This document shows positions 28,859 through 37,877 of a DNA stretch of 64,000 bases, one piece after another. The notes beneath the pieces were generated by a model. It saw only the letters and a program-made list of their open reading frames with translations. It did not search any database and had not been told where the DNA came from. The stretch covers positions 16,016 to 80,015 of the forward strand of contig JANDJK010000002.1 of the NCBI GenBank assembly GCA_024330925.1. Reading direction: 5' to 3'. Position numbers and translations under genes: made by a program. The DNA comes from Nitrospira sp. (GTDB lineage: Bacteria; Nitrospirota; Nitrospiria; Nitrospirales; Nitrospiraceae). Every line of letters starts with the position of its first letter. The stretch's first letter is position 1.

Positions 28859-30595
28859 TTAGCGCTTGAGATTCACCAGCTCTTGTAAAATTTCATCCGA
28901 TGTCGTAATCACCCGAGAGTTGGCTTGAAATCCACGTTGCGCAGCAATCATCTCGATGAAACTCTCTCCCAAATCAACGTTCGACAGCTCGAGGGAATTG
29001 GAGAGCACCCGTCCCAAACCAGCCCCTTCCGGTACCCCAATCAAAGGCTGACCGGATCTGCCGGACTCAGCAAACATATTCTTCCCCATTCGAACCAATC
29101 CGATGGGATCAGGAAAACGGGCCAGCGCCACCTGCGCCAAGGTGCGCAATTGACCATTGGAAAACCGGCCGTTAATCACACCGTTGGTATCAACTGAAAA
29201 TGCCTGCAAGGTGCCGGCCGAAAATCCATCCTGCGTCAACTGTACCAGCGCCGAGGGTGAACCAAATTGTGTGGTGCCATCCAGACCAGCCCCGCCATCG
29301 GTGGTGACGCTGGTACCGAAATCTAGCGTGATCAATTGATCCGGGGTGGCTCCGACAAAGTCAACCTGCAACTCGCCGGGCGAGGTCCCAGCCGTGCCGG
29401 CCGCTGTCCCGGTATCGTAGCGGATCACGGAGCTTTCTCGATCAAGAGTTCCGTCGGTGTTGAACATCAAGGTGCCGGAGCCAACCCGCACAATACCCAA
29501 GAGGGTATCGATGTTACTGGGATGATAATTCGCCGTCACTACTTCGTTGACTGAGGCAACGACATTGTAATTCCAGGTGTTATCGCCAATCATTGTAAAG
29601 TAGGTGGTGAGGAGATGAGGATTGCCCAGCGAATCGTACACCGTCATGGAAGTTGAAAAATCTGAGGTGCCAGAGGGATTGGATATTAGAAAATCTGTCC
29701 CGACTGTTGGGGTCCCCGTCGTCATATTCAAATTTGCCGCCAAGGTATCGCCTCCATTGGCCGTGACTGTGATGGTCCCCGTCCCGCCACTGAAGCCGTT
29801 GGGTATGCCGGTTATACCGGACGTAAAGGTAAAGACTCCGGTTGGACTCACCGTTGCAGTAAAACCAGAATAGGCGGCAGCGAGATAAGGATTATTGGGC
29901 GTCAGTGCCCGCACGGCATTCTGGATAGCCGTAGCTAGGGCCGCACCCGTGAGACCGTTGGCAACCGTGACGGTCTGTACCCCGTCTCCGTTCAGATTGA
30001 TATTAAAACTGTTGTTGCCGGGTGCTGTTGTTGTGGTAGAGGGGGCAGATCCCACGAGATTGCCTCTCACACCCATCGGCGTGCTGGCAGAGTTTAAGTT
30101 AGCCGCAATGAACGCGGTCGTGGTGGCACGGGGTGGCGCAGTAGTGGACGGAAGAGCAATGTCGCCGATGGTTCCAGTAATGGTACCAGTCGCATCGGCC
30201 AAGTACCCTTGCAACCGAAAGCCCACTGGATCGACGACATAATTGTTTTGATCCAATCGAAAGATCCCGGCTCGTGAATAAAACCGCGCACCATTGGCGT
30301 CCTCAAGAATAAAAAACCCATTGCCATCAATGGCCAAATCAAGGACGTTCGAGGAGGAGGCCAGCGACCCTTGCGAAAAATTACCCTGCACGGAGGTCAA
30401 TGCCACACCAATCCCCGTTTGGATCGCGCCCGCCCCTCCCGTAATCGAGGAACTGATCAGATCGGCGAACGTCGCTCGGCTTCCCTTAAAGCCCACGGTG
30501 CTCAGATTGGCGATATTGTTTCCGATGACGGACAGCGCCATGCCATTGGCGTTGAGACCGCTCACTCCGGTGAACAGCGACGATAGCATTCCCAT
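28859..30595 (-). CDS. flgE: Flagellar hook protein FlgE
   Basis: MLSSLFTGVSGLNANGMALSVIGNNIANLSTVGFKGSRATFADLIS; NVLDLAIDGNGFFIL; SNVDLGESFIEMIAAQRGFQANSRVITTSDEILQELVNLKR. Confidence 0.96.
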   Translation of the reverse strand: MGMLSSLFTGVSGLNANGMALSVIGNNIANLSTVGFKGSRATFADLISSSITGGAGAIQTGIGVALTSVQGNFSQGSLASSSNVLDLAIDGNGFFILEDANGARFYSRAGIFRLDQNNYVVDPVGFRLQGYLADATGTITGTIGDIALPSTTAPPRATTTAFIAANLNSASTPMGVRGNLVGSAPSTTTTAPGNNSFNINLNGDGVQTVTVANGLTGAALATAIQNAVRALTPNNPYLAAAYSGFTATVSPTGVFTFTSGITGIPNGFSGGTGTITVTANGGDTLAANLNMTTGTPTVGTDFLISNPSGTSDFSTSMTVYDSLGNPHLLTTYFTMIGDNTWNYNVVASVNEVVTANYHPSNIDTLLGIVRVGSGTLMFNTDGTLDRESSVIRYDTGTAAGTAGTSPGELQVDFVGATPDQLITLDFGTSVTTDGGAGLDGTTQFGSPSALVQLTQDGFSAGTLQAFSVDTNGVINGRFSNGQLRTLAQVALARFPDPIGLVRMGKNMFAESGRSGQPLIGVPEGAGLGRVLSNSLELSNVDLGESFIEMIAAQRGFQANSRVITTSDEILQELVNLKR

Positions 30596-30628
30596 ACGGA
30601 CAGACCTCCTTTCTTACAACCTCGCACC

Positions 30629-31285
30629 TTAGCGCCATTCCACAATTTCCGCTGGCTCAAGGCTCAGATTTCCAACGACTAATTTCGGTATTCCATTTTC
30701 CATTCGAATCGCTGAGACCGTAACATCGGCGTAGCTGCGGGCAAGGACAGGGTCACCATGAGCATCCACGGCATTGACGCGATAGCGATAGACCCCTGGC
30801 GGCATCAATTCTCCATTGCCTCTTCGACCGTCCCATTCCATCCGATTCAGGCCAGCAGGACGGTTGGTCAAGTCCAGCGATCGCACAATCCGCTCTTGTT
30901 CATCTAGAATATCGAGGCGTCCCCTGGCAGCATCCCGTTCCAAGGTAAACTGGATCGTGGCTGATCCATCACCGAGTTCAATGAAGGGCCTTTCCACACC
31001 AATCCTTCGCCCCACCAACGGCACCAAGGCAAACTGAAGCGACGTCTGTTGCGCCTCCACAGCCCGTTGGAGCAACTGTGCCTGTTTGATACTTTGCTCA
31101 AGCTGGCTAAACTGCGCCAACTGCGCGACGAATTCCGTGTTGCTCGTCGGGTTAAGAGGATCCTGGTGCTTGAGCTGCGTCACCAGCAGTTTGAGAAAAT
31201 CCTCCTGTCCCAATTCCCGAGGTCCAGTGGAACGAGTCACGTCGGTAGCACTTTCTGTTGCAGTGATAGCGGCAATGGTAGCCAT
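30629..31285 (-). CDS. flgD: Flagellar hook capping protein FlgD
   Basis: LGQEDFLKLLVTQLKHQDPLNPTSNTEFVAQLAQFSQLEQ. Confidence 0.96.
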   Translation of the reverse strand: MATIAAITATESATDVTRSTGPRELGQEDFLKLLVTQLKHQDPLNPTSNTEFVAQLAQFSQLEQSIKQAQLLQRAVEAQQTSLQFALVPLVGRRIGVERPFIELGDGSATIQFTLERDAARGRLDILDEQERIVRSLDLTNRPAGLNRMEWDGRRGNGELMPPGVYRYRVNAVDAHGDPVLARSYADVTVSAIRMENGIPKLVVGNLSLEPAEIVEWR

Positions 31286-31363
31286 CGTGTGATGATCCTC
31301 CTTGAGTTACGGCGTCGCGCCCGCGATTGTCGCTCCCTGTTTCCACGCCAGTTGCATGACACT

Positions 31364-33130
31364 CTACGCGATCACGTTTAGCAAACCAGCGTGCAACGAG
31401 TCAGGCCTTCGTGACCAATCGGCCTGATCCCGCAGAGCCTCGGGCGTCTGCTGCTCCGGTTGCCAAGACCACCTCTGCTCCGGCGAGGCATTCTGATCAA
31501 AAGACTGGTTCGAACCGTGGCGATCAACATCGACGGAAAAGTCTCCCATTGCCAAACCACTGGCTTGCAATGCCAACTGCAATCGATCATAGCCAGTTGC
31601 CAGGTAAGCGGCGACCTCCGGACGATCCGATAACACATGAGCATGAACCAACTCGTTTTTGACCGCGACACGAACAGTGACATGGCCTAATTCCGGTTCC
31701 GCCACCTCAAACGCCACGGCGCGGGGCACAATTGCCCCTGTTCTATCCTGAGCAAAGCCGGTGGGGGTAACCCGCAGAGTTGGTGTTCCATCGCCGAGGT
31801 ACCTCTCCTCCGCCGGTGCTGACGGTGGCAACATGCTCATCGCCGACACCGTTTCCTGACGTTGCAGGAGCCGCATAATCGGCTCCTGCCCACTTCCCAG
31901 CGAGATATCGGGTAATGGTTGGTTTGATAACTCCGTCCGAATAATTTCGTTATCCCGTTTCAATTGCCCATCGTGCAACATCTGATTCTCCCCGTGAGGG
32001 GAATTCACCTGACCAGACGAAGAGATCAAGAGATCCTCGCTCGGCGTTTCTTCTCCAGGAAACACTGCATGCAAAGCAACCGCGCGGAGCGGGATATCTG
32101 GGCCGACAGAGAACGAAATCGGTTCTTCTTGCCGTGGTGACTGTGTCACTCTGTCAAGCTTCTTGGACGAGGGATCATTGTGCCCACCTTTCAGCGACAG
32201 CTCGATCGCAGGAAGGTTACGAGCAAGGGGTGGCTCTTGTGCGCCCGTTGAAGACAGCCGATTCAGCTGCTTATCCAGCGGCCAAGGACTGCTATCGGCA
32301 TGTGCGTGCTCCTTGGCGCTTCCGGAGGCAAGACCGTCAACTCTCACGTCTCGTGATGCAACAGACGGTTGTGTAGGGATGAACCCCGCACCATGCTCGT
32401 CTTGTCCCTGTGCCACCACATCGTGCCCCTCCAGCACCGACACGCCCGTTTCGAAATCTGGAGTGAGCAGTTCACGAGAAGACATGGGTTCGGAGGATGC
32501 CATCGTATCGCGACCATCCTGCGTTGCCTCAGACTCAAGCGAAGCGATCCCGATAGTCTCCCCTCTGTTCACCCCCATCAACCACGCCCACTGTTCCGGA
32601 GCTGACCAATCAATCTGGAACACTACCAACGGCTCCAGTCGATCCTGAGACAACAGTCCTTTCGGCTGTTCAGCAATAACTGATCCCGTGATCGCCGCCT
32701 CTGATCCTTTGTCCCCATCATGGTCTCCTGCTACTGAGACTGCACGAGGCACTGTCTCTTCGCCCTCGTCGTCTGAGAATCCATCGTCTGAAAATCGGCG
32801 ATCGCTGACCATGCGAATCAGCCGTTCACGATGGTCATCCTCTACGCGTCGTCGTGATTCCTGGCCAGGCCTTGACTCCATCCGTTCCATTTTTGAGTCG
32901 GTCCTAGACGACTTCTGTGCTCGTTCAGCAGCTTGCAGCGTGGAGGAAAAGGCATTCGGTGCAAAGCCCTTGGAGGCTTTGTGCTTCCGATCCTCTACAG
33001 ATTTCTTGGATTCTGCCGGCCCGCTTGCAGACAAATCGCGAACTTCCCCTGCATCTGTCGCAGCAGGCACCAGCATAGTCATGGTCCATGACATGGCGCC
33101 CCCGTTGTCCCTCATACTGTCAGTCGACAC
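31364..33130 (-). CDS. fliK: Flagellar hook-length control protein FliK
   Basis: C-terminal ELGHVTVRVAVKNELVHAHVLSDRPEVAAYLATGYDRLQLALQASGLAMGDFSVDVD; low-complexity N-terminal region; position before flgD. Confidence 0.8.
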   Translation of the reverse strand: MSTDSMRDNGGAMSWTMTMLVPAATDAGEVRDLSASGPAESKKSVEDRKHKASKGFAPNAFSSTLQAAERAQKSSRTDSKMERMESRPGQESRRRVEDDHRERLIRMVSDRRFSDDGFSDDEGEETVPRAVSVAGDHDGDKGSEAAITGSVIAEQPKGLLSQDRLEPLVVFQIDWSAPEQWAWLMGVNRGETIGIASLESEATQDGRDTMASSEPMSSRELLTPDFETGVSVLEGHDVVAQGQDEHGAGFIPTQPSVASRDVRVDGLASGSAKEHAHADSSPWPLDKQLNRLSSTGAQEPPLARNLPAIELSLKGGHNDPSSKKLDRVTQSPRQEEPISFSVGPDIPLRAVALHAVFPGEETPSEDLLISSSGQVNSPHGENQMLHDGQLKRDNEIIRTELSNQPLPDISLGSGQEPIMRLLQRQETVSAMSMLPPSAPAEERYLGDGTPTLRVTPTGFAQDRTGAIVPRAVAFEVAEPELGHVTVRVAVKNELVHAHVLSDRPEVAAYLATGYDRLQLALQASGLAMGDFSVDVDRHGSNQSFDQNASPEQRWSWQPEQQTPEALRDQADWSRRPDSLHAGLLNVIA

Positions 33131-33277
33131 TCTTACAAGCCCTATGCCAATCTTGGTTCATGACAGAACAATTGAAATCTACAAGAATTTCAACCAGCGA
33201 TGCGAAAGCGGAAGGGAGAACCTGATCAGTCTCCCGGCAAATTCTGCTTCTCGCTGGGTAGGAACTGCGCGGGGAGG

Positions 33278-34111
33278 TCAGGGCGTTTGCGCCAGCAACT
33301 GTTCGGTCAGTTTAGCCGCACGCTCAGGTTTGACTTGCGCGAGGATTGCACCGGCTGTTTTGCTTTTGACAAGGCGAAGGATTTCAATAGCTGTTCGCTC
33401 CGGCAATCGTTCAAGACGAGCCGCCGCGTCCTCAGGTGGCATCGTTTCATACATCTTGGCGAGTTGAACCCGTTGTTGCTGGGCCAGTCGCTCTTTCTCT
33501 TGCAACGCCTTAGCCTGCGCGGCCTTCTGCTCAGCCATCTGCTGGGTCTCCTTGGCCAAAGCGGTCTCAATTCGTTTGGCTATCGCTTCGTTTTGGGCCA
33601 ACAACTTGTCAAGTTCGGCCCGCAATGCCAGCAGCCGCTCTTCTTGCTGTTTCAGCGTTTCTTCTCGGCGATCCAGTGACCGTTTTCGCTGATCCAAGAG
33701 GGCCAGGACTTCTTCCGGCACATCCAGCGCCGGCCCCTGAACCAGGTTTCTCGGTCCAGCGGACGGTTGGTTCCCTGGTTCTCCCTGTGGTACTCCAGCC
33801 ACTCCTAAACCATCCTGTTGAGCCAGCAACAGAGACGACGGCTGTTGCGAAGGCATGAACTCCGGCGTTGTCTTCGCATTCTGCGAGGCATGTCCAAACT
33901 GCGCGCCCCCCCACAAGACTACAGCAAGAGCAAGTAGAGCACCTGTCGCCATCCAGAACCAGGGTATCGGTGGCACAGCCGTCGCTTTCATCCCCTCACG
34001 CCCCACCACCCTCCGCATTTCAGCCCGACTGAGAATCATGTGGTCCCCAACTCTTCGAGTGCCGATCCGAGCAAGCAAAGCCGGTCTCATCACGGCTTCT
34101 TGTTCAAACAC
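33278..34111 (-). CDS. MotE/MgtE-N-domain-like coiled-coil flagellar protein
   Basis: N-terminal TM, coiled coil, C-terminal MYETMPPEDAAARLERLPERTAIEILRLVKSKTAGAILAQVKPERAAKLTEQL; between fliJ and fliK. Confidence 0.75.
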   Translation of the reverse strand: MFEQEAVMRPALLARIGTRRVGDHMILSRAEMRRVVGREGMKATAVPPIPWFWMATGALLALAVVLWGGAQFGHASQNAKTTPEFMPSQQPSSLLLAQQDGLGVAGVPQGEPGNQPSAGPRNLVQGPALDVPEEVLALLDQRKRSLDRREETLKQQEERLLALRAELDKLLAQNEAIAKRIETALAKETQQMAEQKAAQAKALQEKERLAQQQRVQLAKMYETMPPEDAAARLERLPERTAIEILRLVKSKTAGAILAQVKPERAAKLTEQLLAQTP

Positions 34112-34524
34112 GACCGTCTGGCAGCCATATCATCAGAAGCTCGTTGCTCCTGCTTTCTTATGAGCGTGTCCCGCTCCGCTTGCCGCCGATTCTCTAAGCA
34201 ATCAAGCATGTTCCCTTCCTGTATGACCTCGATCAAACGAGTCCGCGTCTTGCTCCACACCTCGGTCAGCCGATGCACTGTCTCTCGAACCTGCTTCAAC
34301 AAAAGCCACTGCGAAGCAAGCCGTTCATTCCATTCCAACCACATATGTGTCGTCGTTCCCTGCACCGCCTGACGCTGAGCAAGAGAGGCATCGCTCCGCA
34401 ATTGCTCTTCCAGCATCCCACACCGTTGTTCCAAGCTCATCAATTCGCGGCTGATGCCTGCCAACTCCATCATGAGAGTCTCCCGCTCCTGGGCGCGAAA
34501 TTTACGTAATGTCTCTAGGCTCAT
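34090..34524 (-). CDS. fliJ: Flagellar export chaperone FliJ
   Basis: Coiled-coil LETLRKFRAQERETLMMELAGISRELMSLEQRCGMLEEQL; 4-bp overlap with fliI. Confidence 0.8.
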   Translation of the reverse strand: MSLETLRKFRAQERETLMMELAGISRELMSLEQRCGMLEEQLRSDASLAQRQAVQGTTTHMWLEWNERLASQWLLLKQVRETVHRLTEVWSKTRTRLIEVIQEGNMLDCLENRRQAERDTLIRKQEQRASDDMAARRSCLNKKP

Positions 34525-35828
34525 GAGACACGCTTGGCCAACTGAATCAAGTGGTCAACGGCCACCGGCAAGGGCGCCGGCTGGTCAATGTCTTGCCGCA
34601 GATAGGCATTGATGACATCCTGCGCTCGCACCGCTTGGTCCAGGACCTTGTTCGTTCCTTCCTTATAGGCCCCCACGAGGATGAGATCTTCAGACTGTCG
34701 GTAGCGGGCAACCAATTCCAATAGCAGCCCGGCTGCTTGTCGGTGCTCCTGGGTAACAATGTCACGCATGACACGGCTAGTGCTGTGGAGAAGATCGATC
34801 GCCGGAAAGTGATTCCGAGCCGCAAGGGCACGTGAAAGGACAATGTGGCCGTCAAGGATGGATCGGGCAGCATCGGCTACCGGATCAGTCAAGTCATCCC
34901 CCTCGACAAGCACCGTGTAGAGGCCAGTAATGGCTCCTGGTCCAGGACCAGTCCCGACCCGCTCCAACAATTTCGGCAGCAGCGTGAACACAGAGGGAGG
35001 GTACCCCTTGGTCGCCGGTGGCTCACCAATAGCCAAACCGACTTCTCGCTGACTGTGCGCCAGCCGAGTGAGGGAATCCATCATCAACAACACCTGCTTA
35101 CCCTCATCACGGAAATATTCCGCGATGGCTGTTGCCACGAGCGCAGCCCGTAATCGAACCAACGGCGCCTGATCGGATGTCGCCACAACGACGACCGACC
35201 GTTGAAGGGCTTCTGCTCCCAAATCCCGCTCCAGAAACTCCTTGACCTCCCGTCCCCGCTCGCCGATAAGCGCAATGACATTCACATCCGCCTTGGTATA
35301 GCGGCTAATCATGCCGAGGAGGACGCTTTTCCCAACGCCGGCACCGGAAAAAATGCCCATTTTCTGTCCTCTCCCGCAGGTGAGGAATCCATTGATGGCT
35401 CGAACACCAAGATCAAGAGGTTCTCGAATGCGGGCTCGTCGGAGAGGACTGGGTGGGTCAGCATAGAGGGGATAGTGCTTCGATGCGCGCATAGGTCCTC
35501 GTTCATCCAGAGGGCGCCCAAGCCCATCCAAAATCCTCCCCAACAAATCAGGTCCCACTGGTACAGTGGGAACATGACCAGTCATCGTGATGACGCTCCC
35601 GGGCCCCACCCCTCGCATTTCACCCAAGGGCATGAGTAAAATGCGATCATCTCGAAACCCCACCACTTCCGCTGCAAGTCGTTGCTCGCCATGTTCTGAA
35701 CTAATCTTGCACAGCTCACCGATCGTTGTTGCAGGCCCATAGCCCTCGATCACGAGCCCCACAGCCTGGACAACTCGCCCCGCAACAGAGATGGGATCAA
35801 GATAATCCAGTACGGTTGATGGCTTCAT
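34521..35828 (-). CDS. fliI: Flagellum-specific ATPase FliI
   Basis: GRGQKMGIFSGAGVGKSVLLGMISRYTKADVNVIALIGERGREVKEFLERDLG; DSLTRLAHSQREVGLAIGEPPATKGYPPSVF. Confidence 0.98.
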   Translation of the reverse strand: MKPSTVLDYLDPISVAGRVVQAVGLVIEGYGPATTIGELCKISSEHGEQRLAAEVVGFRDDRILLMPLGEMRGVGPGSVITMTGHVPTVPVGPDLLGRILDGLGRPLDERGPMRASKHYPLYADPPSPLRRARIREPLDLGVRAINGFLTCGRGQKMGIFSGAGVGKSVLLGMISRYTKADVNVIALIGERGREVKEFLERDLGAEALQRSVVVVATSDQAPLVRLRAALVATAIAEYFRDEGKQVLLMMDSLTRLAHSQREVGLAIGEPPATKGYPPSVFTLLPKLLERVGTGPGPGAITGLYTVLVEGDDLTDPVADAARSILDGHIVLSRALAARNHFPAIDLLHSTSRVMRDIVTQEHRQAAGLLLELVARYRQSEDLILVGAYKEGTNKVLDQAVRAQDVINAYLRQDIDQPAPLPVAVDHLIQLAKRVS

Positions 35829-36862
35829 GATATCACTCTATTCTTCAATGCGTTCCCCAGCCGCATCAATTGAGCATCCAGGGACGCATCGATGACAAAC
35901 TTGGTAGTGCGGACAAGACAACTCCCTCGCGCCAACGAAGCCACCGGTTCAATCTTGATGGTTAATGCAAGATCCCGTTGGGCCATCAGCTCAGCCTGGG
36001 CAGCCGCGAGCGTCGGCGCATCGTCAGGATGGACCTGGATAACCACCGTCCCCGACTCCGGCACCGCCGCTAGAGCCGCTTTCGCCTGTGCAAGGATATG
36101 CTCTCTACAGGTCTCTGCCGATTCGCGCAGCACCTTCGTCGCAATGTGAAAGGCCAGCGCGACCACCTCATCTTCGAATGAGGCTCGCAACGCAGCCTGT
36201 GCTTCGCTAAACTTGCGGACAGCATCCGCTAAGACTGCGTGTTCGCGACGGCATCGTTCGAAGGCGCGGCGTTCACCTTCTTCGAATCCTCGCTCATATT
36301 CGGTGGGTCCCTCCTCCACCGGCGGAATGTCGTCCTGATCAAATGCTTGCAACGACAGGCTGGCAAGACGAATCGCTCCAGACCTAATGGTGGTCTGTTT
36401 GACCACCGGCTCCTCCGTGCGCAACCGTCGGCGCTCAAGCAGCCGCCGCGCAGTAGCTAGCACGGCTTCTCGCTCAAGTGGCTTCATCAAAAAGTCTGCG
36501 GCTCCAGCCTTCATGGCGCGAACGGCGAGATCCACGGTTGCCAAGCCTGTCATCACGACACCGCTAATTCGATAGTCAATCGTTATGGCCTCTTCCAACA
36601 CTGCCAAGCCATCTCGTCTCGGCAAGGAGACATCGACTATTAGGAGATCTGGTGACGATTCTTTCACCATCGCGAGAGCTTCCTCAGCCGTCGCGGCAAC
36701 CCGAATCGCTGTCCCCTCTGGACGAAACCACTCAAGAAACAACCGCCGAATTGCCTCCTCGTCGTCGAGGACGAGAACAGATCCGGCCAGCGCCGTTCGT
36801 CGCGCCAACAACCCCCTGTGCTCGTACGGAGCTGCTCCCGCTGTGCGTGCTCCTTCTCTCAC
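35825..36862 (-). CDS. fliH: REC (response-regulator receiver) domain fused to FliH export-ATPase regulator
   Basis: N-half: SVLVLDDEEAIRRLF...DLLIVDVSLPRRDGL...GVVMTGLATVDLAVRAMKAGAADFLMKPLE (DD/D/T/K all present). C-half: YERGFEEGERRAFERCRREHAVLADAVRKF...ALAFHIATKVLRE...VVIQVHPDDAPTL...ARGSCLVRTTKFVIDASLDAQLMRL (FliH). GTG start at 36862 abutting fliG stop. Confidence 0.92.
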   Translation of the reverse strand: MREGARTAGAAPYEHRGLLARRTALAGSVLVLDDEEAIRRLFLEWFRPEGTAIRVAATAEEALAMVKESSPDLLIVDVSLPRRDGLAVLEEAITIDYRISGVVMTGLATVDLAVRAMKAGAADFLMKPLEREAVLATARRLLERRRLRTEEPVVKQTTIRSGAIRLASLSLQAFDQDDIPPVEEGPTEYERGFEEGERRAFERCRREHAVLADAVRKFSEAQAALRASFEDEVVALAFHIATKVLRESAETCREHILAQAKAALAAVPESGTVVIQVHPDDAPTLAAAQAELMAQRDLALTIKIEPVASLARGSCLVRTTKFVIDASLDAQLMRLGNALKNRVIS

Positions 36863-37855
36863 CTACACTAACTCCTCTCCTGCACCAGCAATCACAATGC
36901 GTCCTTCTTCTTCCAACTTCCGACAAACTTTGAGAATATTCTGCTGCGCTTTCTCGACATCCGCCACTCGAACCGGCCCTCTTGATTCCATATCGTCCTT
37001 GAGCATCTCCGCTGCACGACTCGACATATTTTTGAAGAATTTGTCCCTCACATCAGGACTGGCACCCCGCAGCGCCAGAGGAAGATCCTCTTTGCTCACT
37101 TCCTTGAGCAATTCCTGAATTCCACGATCATCAACCTTGACCAAATCATCAAAGACGAACATGAGAGCCCTGATGGTTTCCGCCAATGGTTGGTTCCGCT
37201 CGGCAATTTTGGTCATGATGCTGCTTTCGGTCGCTTTGTCCATACGGGCAAGAATATCGGCCACGACTTCGGCACCGCCGATGCTCTGCGCACGCCTTCC
37301 CTGACTCGTCAACAAGGTTTCCTGCAAGGTATCGCTTAACTCCTGCAGCATTTCCGGCTGCACATCTTCCATTGTCGCAAGCCGCAAGGCAACGTCATCT
37401 CGGAGAGATTCTGGCAGCGCCGCAAGCACCTGACTTGCCTGATCACTTTCCAGGTGAGCCACAATGACAGCCACTGTTTGAGGGTGTTCAGCCTTCAACA
37501 TGTGAACAAGGGTTTTGGTATCCACCCACCGCAGTCCCTCCAATCCCGGATAATGTTTTTTCGTCATGGCCTCGATAATGCGAGCCGCCTTTTCAGGACC
37601 CAGTGCCTTGATGAGGATGTTCTTGATGAACTCCGCCCCCTGAAACTGCACCTCTCCCTTGGCACTCATAGCCTTGAAATCGGCAATGACTTGATCTTCT
37701 TCCTCTTTAGTAATGTGCGCCGCCTGTTGCATGAAACTACCTAGCTTCTTGATTTCCTTTGGATCGAGCTGCTTCATAACCTGCGCTGCGGCATCCTCGC
37801 CGATTGCACGAAGAAGAATGACCGTCTTTTGTTCTCCTGTCAGATGACGTGTCAT
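36863..37855 (-). CDS. fliG: Flagellar motor switch protein FliG
   Basis: LTGEQKTVILLRAIGEDAAAQVMKQLDPKEIKKLGSFM...MFVFDDLVKVDDRGIQELLKEV. Confidence 0.98.
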   Translation of the reverse strand: MTRHLTGEQKTVILLRAIGEDAAAQVMKQLDPKEIKKLGSFMQQAAHITKEEEDQVIADFKAMSAKGEVQFQGAEFIKNILIKALGPEKAARIIEAMTKKHYPGLEGLRWVDTKTLVHMLKAEHPQTVAVIVAHLESDQASQVLAALPESLRDDVALRLATMEDVQPEMLQELSDTLQETLLTSQGRRAQSIGGAEVVADILARMDKATESSIMTKIAERNQPLAETIRALMFVFDDLVKVDDRGIQELLKEVSKEDLPLALRGASPDVRDKFFKNMSSRAAEMLKDDMESRGPVRVADVEKAQQNILKVCRKLEEEGRIVIAGAGEELV

Positions 37856-37877
37856 CTCGTCTCCCTCTTCATTGCCT

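Noticed and set aside
33135-33149. Sigma54-like TTGGCATAGGGCTTGT upstream of fliK
   Set aside because: The -12 element is TTGT instead of TTGC and the site is too close to the annotated fliK start; fliK sits inside a tight operon.
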